From Flavobacteriales bacterium (lineage in GTDB: Bacteria > Bacteroidota > Bacteroidia > Flavobacteriales_C > GCA-002722245): DNA of 64,000 bases. Shown here one piece after another: positions 51,418 to 60,416 of the stretch. The notes under the pieces were generated by a model. That model saw only the letters and a list, made by a program, of their open reading frames with translations. It was not told the DNA's origin and did not search any database. The DNA is taken from NCBI GenBank assembly GCA_002722245.1, contig PBLA01000029.1, positions 22,049 to 86,048 of the forward strand, written 5' to 3'. Made by a program: the position numbers and the translations under genes. The stretch's first letter is position 1; every line of letters begins with the position of its first letter.

Positions 51418-52260
51418 ATGGTTTTAAGTTTCGGTGAAGTGTTAATGGATTGTTTTCCTGATAAGAAAGTTATTGGCGGAGCTCCATTTAATGTGGCTGT
51501 TCATTTACAAAGATTAGGAGAAGATTCAGGGATAATTACTAAAATTGGAAAAGATGGTTTAGGCCTGGAAGTAAGGGATATTTTAGAGCGAGAAGGGCTA
51601 GCCAATGCGCTTCAAGTTGATTCAGAAAAACCTACTGGACGCGTTGATGTTACGTTAAATAATGGTCAGCCCTCTTATGAGATTCATAAAAACTGTGGAT
51701 GGGAATTTATAGAGTTTGCACATGCAAAGGCACCAGCATATTTTGTGTTCGGATCATTAGCGCTGTATTTTTCAAACAACAAGGAAGCATTTCGTAAATA
51801 CAGGTCGCTCTTTTCATCTACCACATTTCTTTGTGACTTAAATCTAAGATCACCGTTCTATGATCAAGAAACCATTGAGTTATGTTTGAGTTCAGCGGAT
51901 ATTTTAAAAATTAACGATGAAGAATTGGATTATCTAGCCCAGACATATAATCAAAAAGATGTCATTTTATGGCTGAAGGAAAAATTCAACATTACGAAAG
52001 TATTATTAACTCGAGGAGCTGATGGTGCAACACTATATTGGGAAAATGAAACTTACGAAAGTAACGTAAAGAAAATAGACTTTATAAAAGACACAGTAGG
52101 AGCAGGAGATTCATTCACTGCTTTGTTTCTTTATGGACTCATTAAAAAACAAAATTTGGACGAAACGTTAGCAAGAGCATCAGAATTTGCTTCAATCATT
52201 TGTCAAACAGCGGGAGCAGTACCAAATGATTTGAGCGTCTACAATTCCTATAAACTTTGA
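51418..52260 (+). CDS. PfkB-family sugar kinase, fructokinase-like
   Basis: A 280-residue ribokinase-fold kinase. The N-terminal GEVLMDCFPDKKVIGGAPFNVAVHLQRLG gives the substrate-binding G-G-A-x-x-N, and the C-terminal KDTVGAGDSFTALFLYGL gives the anion hole and catalytic Asp. LLTRGADGATLYW is also typical. The wording GEVLMD...GGAPFNVA is that of bacterial fructokinases. It phosphorylates a sugar with ATP in the cytosol. The substrate is uncertain. It sits in a compact cluster with genes of unrelated type, so context does not refine it. Confidence 0.9.
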   Translation: MVLSFGEVLMDCFPDKKVIGGAPFNVAVHLQRLGEDSGIITKIGKDGLGLEVRDILEREGLANALQVDSEKPTGRVDVTLNNGQPSYEIHKNCGWEFIEFAHAKAPAYFVFGSLALYFSNNKEAFRKYRSLFSSTTFLCDLNLRSPFYDQETIELCLSSADILKINDEELDYLAQTYNQKDVILWLKEKFNITKVLLTRGADGATLYWENETYESNVKKIDFIKDTVGAGDSFTALFLYGLIKKQNLDETLARASEFASIICQTAGAVPNDLSVYNSYKL

Positions 52261-53849
52261 AACAATTACTCTTAACTTATTTTTTGTCACTCTACATTAT
52301 CGTTAATGGAGGGAATCCTTATTTTATTCAGTTTACACACAAAAATGATGCGCAAACCTTTAGGCCTGAAGAATATTTTGATCCAAAGGCGATAGAAAAT
52401 AAGAAAGCGCTAAACTTACCGCTATACGATTGGTATGATTTGCCTGTCATACCTGAATTCATTCAGGAAGTTAAAAGTAAATCAGATTCTTTGGGTTACA
52501 CGTTAAGATGGTTTAATGGAGTCACCGCTTATTTATCAATTGATCAGCTGAATGAAATTCAACAACTATCTTTTGTTCAGTCTGTATCCCCATGGTTAAA
52601 GAGAGAAATAGTAGCAACCTCTCTTTTGGACAGTTTGGGTGAAGAAGTAGTGAAAAATTTTGAAGTGTTTAACTGGCAGTTAAACACCATGGGAGGAAAT
52701 GTATTTAAATCTAAAGGGTTAAATGGTTCAGGGATTCGTATAGGTGTGGTTGACGTAGGTTTTTCAGGGTTGAAGAAAAATAAACAACTTTCCCATTTAT
52801 TTAATGGACAATTAAAAGATGCCTGGGATTTTGCATTAAATAAACCCTTAAAATATCAAGGGTTTTCAAATCATGGTACAACCGTATCCTCTTTTATATT
52901 TGGAAAATTCGATACAATTTATGTAGGACATGCGCCTCAAGCAGAAGCATTATTTGCAAAAATGAACTCCCCTGGCAAAAAAGATGCAGTGATTGAGGAA
53001 GCGTGGTTAAAATCCATTGAATGGTGCCATCAAAAAGGGGCGCAACTTGTAAATAGTTCAGTTGGATATATTGGGAAAGCCTATAAGCACGATATGTTAA
53101 CCGGTGATGTATGTAAGATGAGTGTGGCAGGGAATTTAGCAGCACGAAAAGGAATGCTGATCATAAATTCTGCAGGAAATGAACGTTTAACAAAATGGAA
53201 AAGATTGTCATTTCCTGCTGATGCTGATAGTATATTAACTGTAGGAGCAATTGATTGTGAAACAGGAGTGCAATCTGATTTTTCATCTCTGGGCCCTACC
53301 AAGGACTTAAGGGTTAAACCTAATGTAACTGCAATCGGAAATCCAACTTGGTATGATGGGTATAGGTTAAAGGAAGTTTTCGGAACATCGTTTTCATGCC
53401 CACTGGTTACAGGATTTACAGCGTGTATACTCCAAAATAATTCATCATTACACCCCATGGATCTTATTGATACGCTTCAAAAATCAAGTTCATTGTATCC
53501 TTATTATGACTATGTGCATGGATATGGAGTTCCTCGAGCAACTCTATACTTTGGAATAGATTCTGTTTTCAGAGGTGCTCCCTCCATTGAATTAGAAAAG
53601 AGTCCAAGTTATCTTCAGGAGGCGTATTATACATTTAAATATCTCTCCAATGAAGGGACACAAATCTTCTATCAGATCTTAGATCAAAAAGGATATATTA
53701 AAGAATATTATGTTGTTCGATTTGGTGAGGATTCAAAAACAGGAGAAGACTATGGAGAATCACCCAAACTGTATGTAAAAAACGTAGATAAAGGAGATAA
53801 AATTAGAGTGTTTCATAGAGGGACATTCATAGAAAAAGAATTGAAATGA
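52257..53849 (+). CDS. Subtilisin-like S8 serine peptidase, exported
   Basis: A 530-residue secreted protease with the catalytic triad intact: D166 in IGVVDVGFSG, H206 in SNHGTTVSS and S378 in GTSFSCPLVTG, with the oxyanion Asn in IINSAGNE. A propeptide-like region (~25-130) precedes the domain. The frame begins at TTG, four bases before the PfkB stop; a good signal peptide (KQLLLTYFLSLYIIVNGG) follows immediately and no ATG is near, so the TTG start is likely real. The C-terminal ~80 residues are beta-rich without a T9SS tail. It overlaps the next outer-membrane gene by 4 bp. Confidence 0.92.
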   Translation: MKQLLLTYFLSLYIIVNGGNPYFIQFTHKNDAQTFRPEEYFDPKAIENKKALNLPLYDWYDLPVIPEFIQEVKSKSDSLGYTLRWFNGVTAYLSIDQLNEIQQLSFVQSVSPWLKREIVATSLLDSLGEEVVKNFEVFNWQLNTMGGNVFKSKGLNGSGIRIGVVDVGFSGLKKNKQLSHLFNGQLKDAWDFALNKPLKYQGFSNHGTTVSSFIFGKFDTIYVGHAPQAEALFAKMNSPGKKDAVIEEAWLKSIEWCHQKGAQLVNSSVGYIGKAYKHDMLTGDVCKMSVAGNLAARKGMLIINSAGNERLTKWKRLSFPADADSILTVGAIDCETGVQSDFSSLGPTKDLRVKPNVTAIGNPTWYDGYRLKEVFGTSFSCPLVTGFTACILQNNSSLHPMDLIDTLQKSSSLYPYYDYVHGYGVPRATLYFGIDSVFRGAPSIELEKSPSYLQEAYYTFKYLSNEGTQIFYQILDQKGYIKEYYVVRFGEDSKTGEDYGESPKLYVKNVDKGDKIRVFHRGTFIEKELK

Positions 53850-54538
53850 GAAATGTTTTAGTGTTCGTTTTTTTATGGTGTATACAAAGTAGTGTAGCAC
53901 AGGACTATGTGGTGGAGGAAAGATTTGATCCGTTAGAGTACGGATATGACTCTATTAACCTAAACTTTCGAGCTATTGCGGGTTGGGGTATTACAACAAA
54001 TACACCTTTTCAGGATGAGTTTCACCAATGGGGTTCAAATTTTTTTGATTTTCGTTATCAGTACAACTTTAAGTTGTATAAAGCATGCCGATTTGCTTTA
54101 GGAGCAGGGTATAATTTCGAATCTTACAAGTTAAAGTCAGATAGTTCAACCCTGTATATCGATTCTGTTTTTCATGAAAAACGAAAATTACGCTTCCAAA
54201 ATATAACTACGAATGTGGGAATACTCTTTCAGTTTAATGAGCAGAATGATTTCCCAACATTCTTCCAATTTGGCGCGTACTATGATTTAGGTGTTCGATC
54301 GTCATATGTCACCTGGGACGAAATTGATGATATGAAGTTTAAATCAAGAGTTGTAAACCTGCCCTTTATCCAAAATATGAATTACGGGCTGGAATGCAGG
54401 GTAGGCTATGGTCAATTGGCTGCATATATTAGGTATCGATACTCAAATCGAATAATCTCAAATCCTAATGATCAATCATTGCCTCGCATAACCATCGGAA
54501 TACAAATGGACGTTCCAATAAGCGAAACAGAATATTAA
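53846..54538 (+). CDS. Outer-membrane beta-barrel protein coupled to the S8 peptidase
   Basis: A 230-residue exported protein (signal peptide RNVLVFVFLWCIQSSVAQ). Eight or so amphipathic strands are visible, such as FFDFRYQYNFKLYKACRFALGAGYNF, TTNVGILFQF, FFQFGAYYDLGVRSSY, YGLECRVGYGQLAAYIRYRYS and ITIGIQMDVPIS. The size fits a small OmpW/PorT-like barrel. It lacks a terminal aromatic residue. Translation is coupled to the protease (ATGA overlap), suggesting a shared job, possibly anchoring or processing; this is inference. Confidence 0.78.
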   Translation: MRNVLVFVFLWCIQSSVAQDYVVEERFDPLEYGYDSINLNFRAIAGWGITTNTPFQDEFHQWGSNFFDFRYQYNFKLYKACRFALGAGYNFESYKLKSDSSTLYIDSVFHEKRKLRFQNITTNVGILFQFNEQNDFPTFFQFGAYYDLGVRSSYVTWDEIDDMKFKSRVVNLPFIQNMNYGLECRVGYGQLAAYIRYRYSNRIISNPNDQSLPRITIGIQMDVPISETEY

Positions 54539-54546
54539 TACTAAAA

Positions 54547-54972
54547 ATGATGTGGAAAAACGAAGTTACATTGTCTGTGATTAATGAAATGTGTAAAGAC
54601 ACTATTCACACGACCTTAGGCATAGAAATTACGGAAGTAGGAAAAGATTATTTAAAGGGAAGAATGCCTGTTGACTCTCGTACAGTTCAACCAATGCGAA
54701 TTCTTCACGGAGGAGCAAATGTTGTTTTAGCAGAGAGTTTAGGAAGTATCGCCTCCTTGTTAATGATTAATTATGAGGAAGAGATTGCAGTTGGTTTGGA
54801 TGTAAATGCAAATCATATTCGATCCGTGGATTCAGGGTATGTTTATGGCGTAGCGAAGCCAATAAATATTGGTAAAAAAGTTCATGTGTGGGAAATTAAG
54901 ATCACTGATCAACAGGATCAACTAAGTTGCGTATCAAGACTTACAGTCTCTATACTGCCAAAGAAAAAGTAA
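54547..54972 (+). CDS. Hotdog-fold acyl-CoA thioesterase (PaaI/YdiI-like)
   Basis: A 141-residue thioesterase. The hotdog signature RILHGGANVVLAESLGSIASL has the H-G-G and the catalytic Glu of the YdiI/MenI/PaaI branch; GLDVNANHIRSVDSGYVYGVAKP and a final VSRLTVSIL strand follow. MenI members hydrolyse DHNA-CoA in menaquinone synthesis, and other members act on phenylacetyl- or aryl-CoA. No men genes are nearby, so the substrate is open. It is the end of the plus-strand cluster and converges on apaG with no intervening base. Confidence 0.9.
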   Translation: MMWKNEVTLSVINEMCKDTIHTTLGIEITEVGKDYLKGRMPVDSRTVQPMRILHGGANVVLAESLGSIASLLMINYEEEIAVGLDVNANHIRSVDSGYVYGVAKPINIGKKVHVWEIKITDQQDQLSCVSRLTVSILPKKK

Positions 54973-55359
54973 TTAATTTAAAACGAAGGGAGCAATCAAA
55001 TCAAATTCAGGAATATAAACCTTAAATTGTTCTTCTGTTTCCATATTCAGCATCACATAATATCCTCTCATTCTTCCTATCGGAGAGGTTAACGAAGAAC
55101 CAGATTGATAACGATGCATTTCATTTTCGTTAATTATTGGCTGTTGTCCAATAACGCCATTTCCTTCCACTTCGTAATGATTTCCTTTCGAATCAAATAC
55201 AAACCATTTTCGTGAAATTAACTGAATGGGGAAATGATTCACATTTTTGATTTCAATGTCATAAGAAAAAATAAACTCACCCTGAGAAGGTTTAGAGAAT
55301 TCGTCCTCGTAAGCACAACGCACTCTCACTTCTACACCCTCTGTTGTTAAACTCTCCAT
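54973..55359 (-). CDS. apaG: ApaG-domain protein
   Basis: A 128-residue protein of the ApaG family (fibronectin-like beta sandwich). Landmarks are EGVEVRVRCAYED, FIFSYDIEIKNVNHFPIQLISRKWFVFDSKG, VEGNGVIGQQPIINE and the C-terminal GRMRGYYVMLNMETEEQFKVYIPEFDL. The ATG at 55359 is used because the longer frame starts with TTG and adds five residues. In Salmonella ApaG is linked to Co/Mg resistance and diadenosine tetraphosphate metabolism; the biochemical role remains unclear. A TATTTTTG box ends 4 nt before the ATG. Confidence 0.93.
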   Translation of the reverse strand: MESLTTEGVEVRVRCAYEDEFSKPSQGEFIFSYDIEIKNVNHFPIQLISRKWFVFDSKGNHYEVEGNGVIGQQPIINENEMHRYQSGSSLTSPIGRMRGYYVMLNMETEEQFKVYIPEFDLIAPFVLN

Positions 55360-55363
55360 GGGA

Positions 55364-55371
55364 CAAAAATA
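55364..55371 (-). promoter_or_regulatory. -7 box adjacent to the apaG start
   Basis: Minus-strand TATTTTTG ends 4 nt before the ATG, so the transcript may be leaderless. A second match at 55377-55384 would give a short leader instead. Confidence 0.4.
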
Positions 55372-55391
55372 CAAAACAAAAATACTCTGCG

Positions 55392-56645
55392 CTACTGGTA
55401 GGAAAATCTTTTAACACCTATTAAGGATTCTGTGTGATCTCCAAAGCCTTGAAAGTAAATAAGAATAGTATATTGATTTTCGGTTTGGTAGTGGCAGCCA
55501 TCCGTATCCTCCCATTTTAGAATTGAATCACCAACTTTTCTCGCCGCGTAAGCGTAATCATATACCCCCTGTTTCATTAAAACATGTGCCTCGTAATGTT
55601 CAAGTGAATCTCTGTATACCATTTGATAATCTCGTTTTGTTTCATTGCCTGTGAATGCGCCTGTTAAAAAAACAGTACTGCTATCTAAAGGTATTCTTCT
55701 TCTTAACCTAAAATGCACATATGCGTAATCTGAAACCAAATTAGGATCTCCAGTAAGGGGTTTTTGTTGGATGAAATAACCACCATTATGATCAAAAGTA
55801 CTTTTATATTTCAAATAAGCGCGCTTGTAATCCACATTCGGTATAATATGAAAAATAGAATCTTCATAAAATATTTCCGATACACCAACACCTTTAAGTT
55901 TTAAATCTCTAAAATCTAAAATTCTATACTCATTAGCACCTTCAAATAAATTTTGATCATCATCCCAAAACAGAAGTTGATTACCCCTAATAAATTGCGG
56001 TCTTAAGTCAGTTTTTTGATTGTCATATCTGCCGTTTTGAAGCACAACTGCCCTAAACTCATTGATAGGATTATCGCTAGTTATTAGTTGATGGTCTACC
56101 GTGAAATTAATGATTTGATGGCTGTAACGATAATCAAAATCAACAGGGTTTTTAGGTTGGGGAGTGATGTTTACTTTTTGGTCTAGAATGTAAAACTTTT
56201 GAGTTAAAACCACCTCTTTCGTTTCCTGGTCTTTTACAACAACTACATAATTTCCACTCAAAAGAAACCGACTGTTTTGATTAGGGAATGAGAAACTGTA
56301 ATGAATATAGTCTATCGCTGTGTTTTCTGAAAAGTGAATATCAGAAATAAAATCCGTTTCCAAACCTTCAATAAAATCATGGATGAAAACTTCGTCATCT
56401 AATTCCCAAGATGAAGTGCATTTAATAAAGGAATATTCAAAGTTATTTGTGGTTTTAGCAATTTCATCAAAATGTAAAGTAAGCTGCTCCTCACTATTTA
56501 AGTGTAGTAAGGGGAAGTCAATCTCAGTATTCGAGTTTTCAAGAAAAACAGTTCGTATGGAATTCTTGAATGTTTCGTTTTTAAACGGAATACCGAAGCA
56601 ACAGAGTTGAAGAAGAAAGAGTAAGCAACAGAGTATATTACGCAT
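55392..56645 (-). CDS. DUF5103 exported protein
   Basis: A 417-residue protein with a signal peptide (RNILCCLLFLLQLCCFGIP). The family pattern LTLHFDEIAKTTNNFEYSFIKCTSSWE near residues 55-80, followed by DYIHYSFSFPN, SGNYVVVV and KVNITPQPKNPVDFDYRYSHQIINF, matches DUF5103, a family widespread and nearly confined to Bacteroidota. It is beta-rich and probably consists of stacked Ig-like domains. Function unknown; its wide conservation in the phylum suggests an envelope role. It lies 32 bp upstream of apaG with a possible leaderless promoter. Confidence 0.88.
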   Translation of the reverse strand: MRNILCCLLFLLQLCCFGIPFKNETFKNSIRTVFLENSNTEIDFPLLHLNSEEQLTLHFDEIAKTTNNFEYSFIKCTSSWELDDEVFIHDFIEGLETDFISDIHFSENTAIDYIHYSFSFPNQNSRFLLSGNYVVVVKDQETKEVVLTQKFYILDQKVNITPQPKNPVDFDYRYSHQIINFTVDHQLITSDNPINEFRAVVLQNGRYDNQKTDLRPQFIRGNQLLFWDDDQNLFEGANEYRILDFRDLKLKGVGVSEIFYEDSIFHIIPNVDYKRAYLKYKSTFDHNGGYFIQQKPLTGDPNLVSDYAYVHFRLRRRIPLDSSTVFLTGAFTGNETKRDYQMVYRDSLEHYEAHVLMKQGVYDYAYAARKVGDSILKWEDTDGCHYQTENQYTILIYFQGFGDHTESLIGVKRFSYQ

Positions 56646-56649
56646 GTTT

Positions 56650-56657
56650 CAAAAATA
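56650..56657 (-). promoter_or_regulatory. -7 box adjacent to the DUF5103 start
   Basis: Minus-strand TATTTTTG ends 4 nt before the ATG; the third case in this window where the box would place transcription start at the start codon. Confidence 0.4.
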
Positions 56658-56755
56658 GAACGTGTAGAACAAAAATTATTCCTTAAAATTATTTAGAATC
56701 AGTCTAAATAAATAATCACATCCTTCAAATTGTGTTCTGAAGCATTCGTTTTTAT

Positions 56756-56763
56756 TAATTTTG
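56756..56763 (+). promoter_or_regulatory. -7 promoter box of the nqr operon
   Basis: TAATTTTG matches TAnnTTTG, 30 nt before the nqrA ATG. A TTGT at 56730-56733 gives a slightly long 22-nt spacer. Confidence 0.5.
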
Positions 56764-56793
56764 CAGTCTGATTTATCACCCAATTATAAGAGA

Positions 56794-58305
56794 ATGTCAG
56801 TACAAGTAAAACTGAAAAAAGGGGCAAACATCAAACTGGATGGAGTTGCATATCGAACGAAAGAGGACGCACCGTTTTCTGAAGTCATTGCCCTCAAGCC
56901 CTCTGATTTTCACGGAGTAATTCCCAAACTAATTTTAAGAGAAGGTGCAAAAGTGAAAGCTGGAACACCAATTTTTTATGATAAAGAAAACGAAGAAATC
57001 AAGTTTTCTTCTCCTGTATCTGGAGAAATTATAGAAATTAGTAGAGGAGCGCGTCGTGTGATTACAGCAATCAAAATAAAAGTTGACGGTTCAAACACAG
57101 CAGAGGATTATGGGGCAGTTGATTTAGAAAACACGTCAGCTGAAGACCTAAAATCTAAACTTTCATCCGCTGGTCTTTGGCCTTTTATCAAGCAACGACC
57201 TTTTGATTCTATCGCAAATCCAGGTGATCAACCCAAAGCAGTTTTTGTTTCTGCTTTTGATTCGAGTCCCCTTGCACCAGATTACGATTTCCTTTTAGAA
57301 GGGAGAGAAGAAGATTTTCAAGCAGGTATTGATGCTTTGGCAAAATTTTCCCCATCTGGAAAAGTAAATTTGAATATTCCAACGGAAAAAGAGATACGGT
57401 TTAACTTGAATGATCGATTTTCTTATAAGGATGATACAGGAAAAACAGTTGACTTAAATATCAAAACAGCTTCCAATTCAACAGCTTTTGGTGGCGGTTC
57501 TGTAAAGGCTGTTAAAGAGATTGTAGACAAATATTCTAAACCAAGTGCTGTTTTTACTCAAGCTAAAAATGTTATGCTAGGTGAAATCACAGGAAAACAT
57601 CCGGCAGGTAATGTAGGAATCCAGATTCACCATATTAATCCTGTGAATAAAGGTGAAGTGGTTTGGACGGTAAACGCACAAGACGTCGCTACAATTGGAG
57701 CATTTGTGAGAACAGGTAAATTCAATCCTCAAAAAGTGATTGCGTTAACAGGTTCGGAGGTAAAAGATCCAAAATATTACAATGTTATACTCGGTCAAAA
57801 TCTATCAGGACTTTTAGAAAACAGCATCAAAGATGCAGAAGAAGCTCCAAGATATATATCAGGGAATCCATTAACGGGATCTAAAGTTGATCAAGATGGT
57901 TACCTGGGATACTATGATTCACAAGTCACAGTGCTCCCTGAAGGAAATAAATATGATATGTTTGGTTGGGCATTACCAATTCAACCAAATAAATTTTCTT
58001 TGAGTCGTACATTATGGTCTTGGCTTACACCAAGTAAATCATACAGATTGAACACCAATATGAACGGAGAACAGAGGGCTTTTGTAGTTTCAGGTGAATA
58101 TGAGAAGCTTTTGCCAATGAGTATATTCCCCGTTCAATTATTGAAATCATGTTTAGTTGAAGACATAGATGCAATGGAGGGATTAGGGATTTACGAAGTT
58201 GCTCCTGAGGATCTTGCATTGTGTGAATTTGCTTGCACTTCTAAGCAACCAGTTCAAGAGATTCTTCAAGCAGGTTTGGATTTAGTTAAAAAGGAATGTG
58301 CTTAA
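56794..58305 (+). CDS. nqrA: Na+-translocating NADH:quinone reductase subunit A
   Basis: A 503-residue peripheral subunit. The ATG at 56794 (SVQVKLKKGANIKLDG) is used; the longer frame starts from TTG upstream, within the promoter. Family segments are ALKPSDFHGVIPKLILREGAKVKAGTPIFYDKEN, WPFIKQRPFDSIANPGDQPKAVFVSAFDSSPLAPD and the C-terminal PVQLLKSCLVEDIDAMEGLGIYEV...ALCEFACTSKQP. The protein is longer than the ~450-residue Vibrio subunit, as usual in Bacteroidota. It opens the nqrABCDEF operon, whose complex oxidises NADH, reduces quinone and pumps Na+ outward. Confidence 0.97.
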   Translation: MSVQVKLKKGANIKLDGVAYRTKEDAPFSEVIALKPSDFHGVIPKLILREGAKVKAGTPIFYDKENEEIKFSSPVSGEIIEISRGARRVITAIKIKVDGSNTAEDYGAVDLENTSAEDLKSKLSSAGLWPFIKQRPFDSIANPGDQPKAVFVSAFDSSPLAPDYDFLLEGREEDFQAGIDALAKFSPSGKVNLNIPTEKEIRFNLNDRFSYKDDTGKTVDLNIKTASNSTAFGGGSVKAVKEIVDKYSKPSAVFTQAKNVMLGEITGKHPAGNVGIQIHHINPVNKGEVVWTVNAQDVATIGAFVRTGKFNPQKVIALTGSEVKDPKYYNVILGQNLSGLLENSIKDAEEAPRYISGNPLTGSKVDQDGYLGYYDSQVTVLPEGNKYDMFGWALPIQPNKFSLSRTLWSWLTPSKSYRLNTNMNGEQRAFVVSGEYEKLLPMSIFPVQLLKSCLVEDIDAMEGLGIYEVAPEDLALCEFACTSKQPVQEILQAGLDLVKKECA

Positions 58306-58338
58306 ATAAATTGATTCATTAATTCTATTAGATAAAAG

Positions 58339-59649
58339 ATGAAATTTTTAGAAAAGATAGTAGATAAAATGGAGCCTAACTTCGAAAAAGGAGGGAAGTA
58401 TGAGAAATGGTTTCCACTTTTCGATGGTTTTGCAACGTTTTTGTTTACCCCTAAACATACCACAAAAAAAGGGGTTCATATTCGCGATGCCGTAGATTTA
58501 AAAAGAACAATGAATACGGTAATTCAAGCAATGATACCTTGTTTGTTGTTCGGTATTTGGAACACTGGATTTCAACACTACAGAGCTCTTGGTTTATTAG
58601 AAGAGTTTGGTTTCTTAGATCAGGTTCTTTTTGGAGCAATTAAGGTACTTCCTGTTGTAATTGTTTCTTATGTAGTTGGATTAGGTGTTGAATTTGGATT
58701 TTGTATTGCGAAAGGACATCCTATTGAGGAAGGGTTTTTAGTATCAGGAATGCTAATTCCGTTAATTGTTCCAGCGGATACACCGCTATGGATGGTTGCC
58801 ATTGCAACAGCCTTTTCTGTAATTTTTGTAAAAGAAGTTTTTGGAGGTACTGGAATGAATGTTTTAAATCCTGCGTTAACAGCAAGAGCATTTTTATTCT
58901 TTGCTTACCCCAAACAACTATCAGGTGACAAGGCATGGGTAAATATGGAATTACCTGATGGATATTCTTACGCAGAGAATGGAACAGTTGTTCTTAATGA
59001 ACTCGGTCAAAAAGTGGGGGATGTTGATGCGATAGCAGGAGCAACTCAATTATCTCGATTTAATGCATCTATAGGTGCTATGAAGGATAAGGCAGAAGAA
59101 TTAGGTGAAGCTGCAGGTGCTGGTAAAGAGGCCTTTCAAGCTGGTGTTGTAAAGCTTGGGGAAAAATTTGATTTGTTAGATTCATTCCTCGGTGTAATTC
59201 CCGGTTCAATTGGAGAAACCTCAGTAATTGCAATATTGATTGGTGCAGGATTATTAATCCATACTGGAGTTGCATCTTGGAAAATCATGGCATCAGGTGT
59301 TTTTGGTGCAATCTTCATGACATTAATATTTAATACAGCAGGTGTTAATCCCTACATGACTGTAAATCCTCTAGAGCATTTGTTTGCAGGAGGGTTTATG
59401 TTTGGTTTAGTGTTTATGGCAACTGATCCAGTATCCGCTGCACAAACAGAAATAGGAAAAGTAATTTACGGTTTCTTCATTGGGTTATTCTGTATTATGA
59501 TCAGGGTATTTAATCCTGCTTATCCTGAAGGAATGATGTTGGCCATTTTATTCATGAATGTAATGGCACCATTGATTGATCACTACGTGATTCAAGGAAA
59601 CATTAAAATGCGTTTAGAACGATTAAAGTTAAATACTGAAAACCATTAA
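58339..59649 (+). CDS. nqrB: Na+-NQR subunit B
   Basis: A 436-residue membrane subunit with about ten helices. GATQLS (234-239) holds T236, the presumed covalent FMN-phosphodiester threonine, at the same number as in Vibrio NqrB. VFGGTGMNVLNPALTARAFLFFAYP and the late FMATDPVSAAQTEIGKVIYGF are strongly conserved. An Ala/Gly/Lys-rich loop of ~35 residues follows the flavin site. NqrB is the main Na+-conducting and quinone-binding subunit. Flavinylation needs ApbE, which is not in this window. Confidence 0.97.
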   Translation: MKFLEKIVDKMEPNFEKGGKYEKWFPLFDGFATFLFTPKHTTKKGVHIRDAVDLKRTMNTVIQAMIPCLLFGIWNTGFQHYRALGLLEEFGFLDQVLFGAIKVLPVVIVSYVVGLGVEFGFCIAKGHPIEEGFLVSGMLIPLIVPADTPLWMVAIATAFSVIFVKEVFGGTGMNVLNPALTARAFLFFAYPKQLSGDKAWVNMELPDGYSYAENGTVVLNELGQKVGDVDAIAGATQLSRFNASIGAMKDKAEELGEAAGAGKEAFQAGVVKLGEKFDLLDSFLGVIPGSIGETSVIAILIGAGLLIHTGVASWKIMASGVFGAIFMTLIFNTAGVNPYMTVNPLEHLFAGGFMFGLVFMATDPVSAAQTEIGKVIYGFFIGLFCIMIRVFNPAYPEGMMLAILFMNVMAPLIDHYVIQGNIKMRLERLKLNTENH

Positions 59650-59659
59650 TATTTAAGAC

Positions 59660-60394
59660 ATGGCAGTGAACAAAAATTCTACAGGATATACATTCGGATT
59701 CGCTATATTGTTAGTGGTTGTTTGTGGTGTTATATTGGCCTCTTTGGCAAAAATCTTAAAAGATAAGCAACAAGCGAATATAGCAAACGAAAAAAGACAA
59801 TTTATTTTATCAGCCGCGGGATATGCTTCAATGGATACATTGAAAACGTATGAAATGTCTGAAATCGAAGAGTTATTTAATAAAACTATTCAGCAAAACG
59901 TATACGACTTTAATGGAAAGCCAATCGCTGGTGTTGAGGCGTTCTCTATTGATATTGTAAAAGAATACAAAGCCACAAAAGACAGTCCTAAAACAAGGAA
60001 ATATCCGGTATTCAGCTACAAAAATGAAAATGATGAGAAATACATCATTCCTATGGCTGGAAATGGTTTATGGGGTCCAATTTGGGGGTTTTGTGCTTTA
60101 GGTAAAGATAAAAACACGATTGAAGGTATTGTGTTTGATCATAAAAGTGAAACACCAGGTTTAGGTGCTAAAATTGCTGAAAAACCATTCCAGGATCTAT
60201 TTACTCTTACACCTAAAATGGTGATGAAAGGTGAGAAGTACATGGGACTTAAAGTTGTTAAAGGAGGATTAAAAGATCCGGATCATCAAATTGACGCTAT
60301 CGCGGGTGCAACCATCACTTCAAATGGTGTGGGGGCAATGATGAAAACGGCTTTCTTACCCTACATGAAAGCTTGGAAAAAGGTAAATAATTAA
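59660..60394 (+). CDS. nqrC: Na+-NQR subunit C
   Basis: A 244-residue subunit with one N-terminal membrane helix (TFGFAILLVVVCGVILASLA) and a periplasmic FMN-binding domain. AGATITSNGV near 215-224 supplies the flavinylated threonine (T220, last Thr of the G-A-T-x-T motif). GLWGPIWGFCALGKD and SETPGLGAKIAEKPF are family landmarks. It takes part in electron transfer between the FMN of NqrC and NqrB. It lies 10 bp after nqrB. Confidence 0.97.
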   Translation: MAVNKNSTGYTFGFAILLVVVCGVILASLAKILKDKQQANIANEKRQFILSAAGYASMDTLKTYEMSEIEELFNKTIQQNVYDFNGKPIAGVEAFSIDIVKEYKATKDSPKTRKYPVFSYKNENDEKYIIPMAGNGLWGPIWGFCALGKDKNTIEGIVFDHKSETPGLGAKIAEKPFQDLFTLTPKMVMKGEKYMGLKVVKGGLKDPDHQIDAIAGATITSNGVGAMMKTAFLPYMKAWKKVNN

Positions 60395-60416
60395 TCAAAT
60401 ACAAAAACACAACACA

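Noticed and set aside
53081..53458. 125-codon minus-strand frame inside the S8 peptidase
   Set aside because: It covers the region of the catalytic Ser on the other strand and is a shadow.
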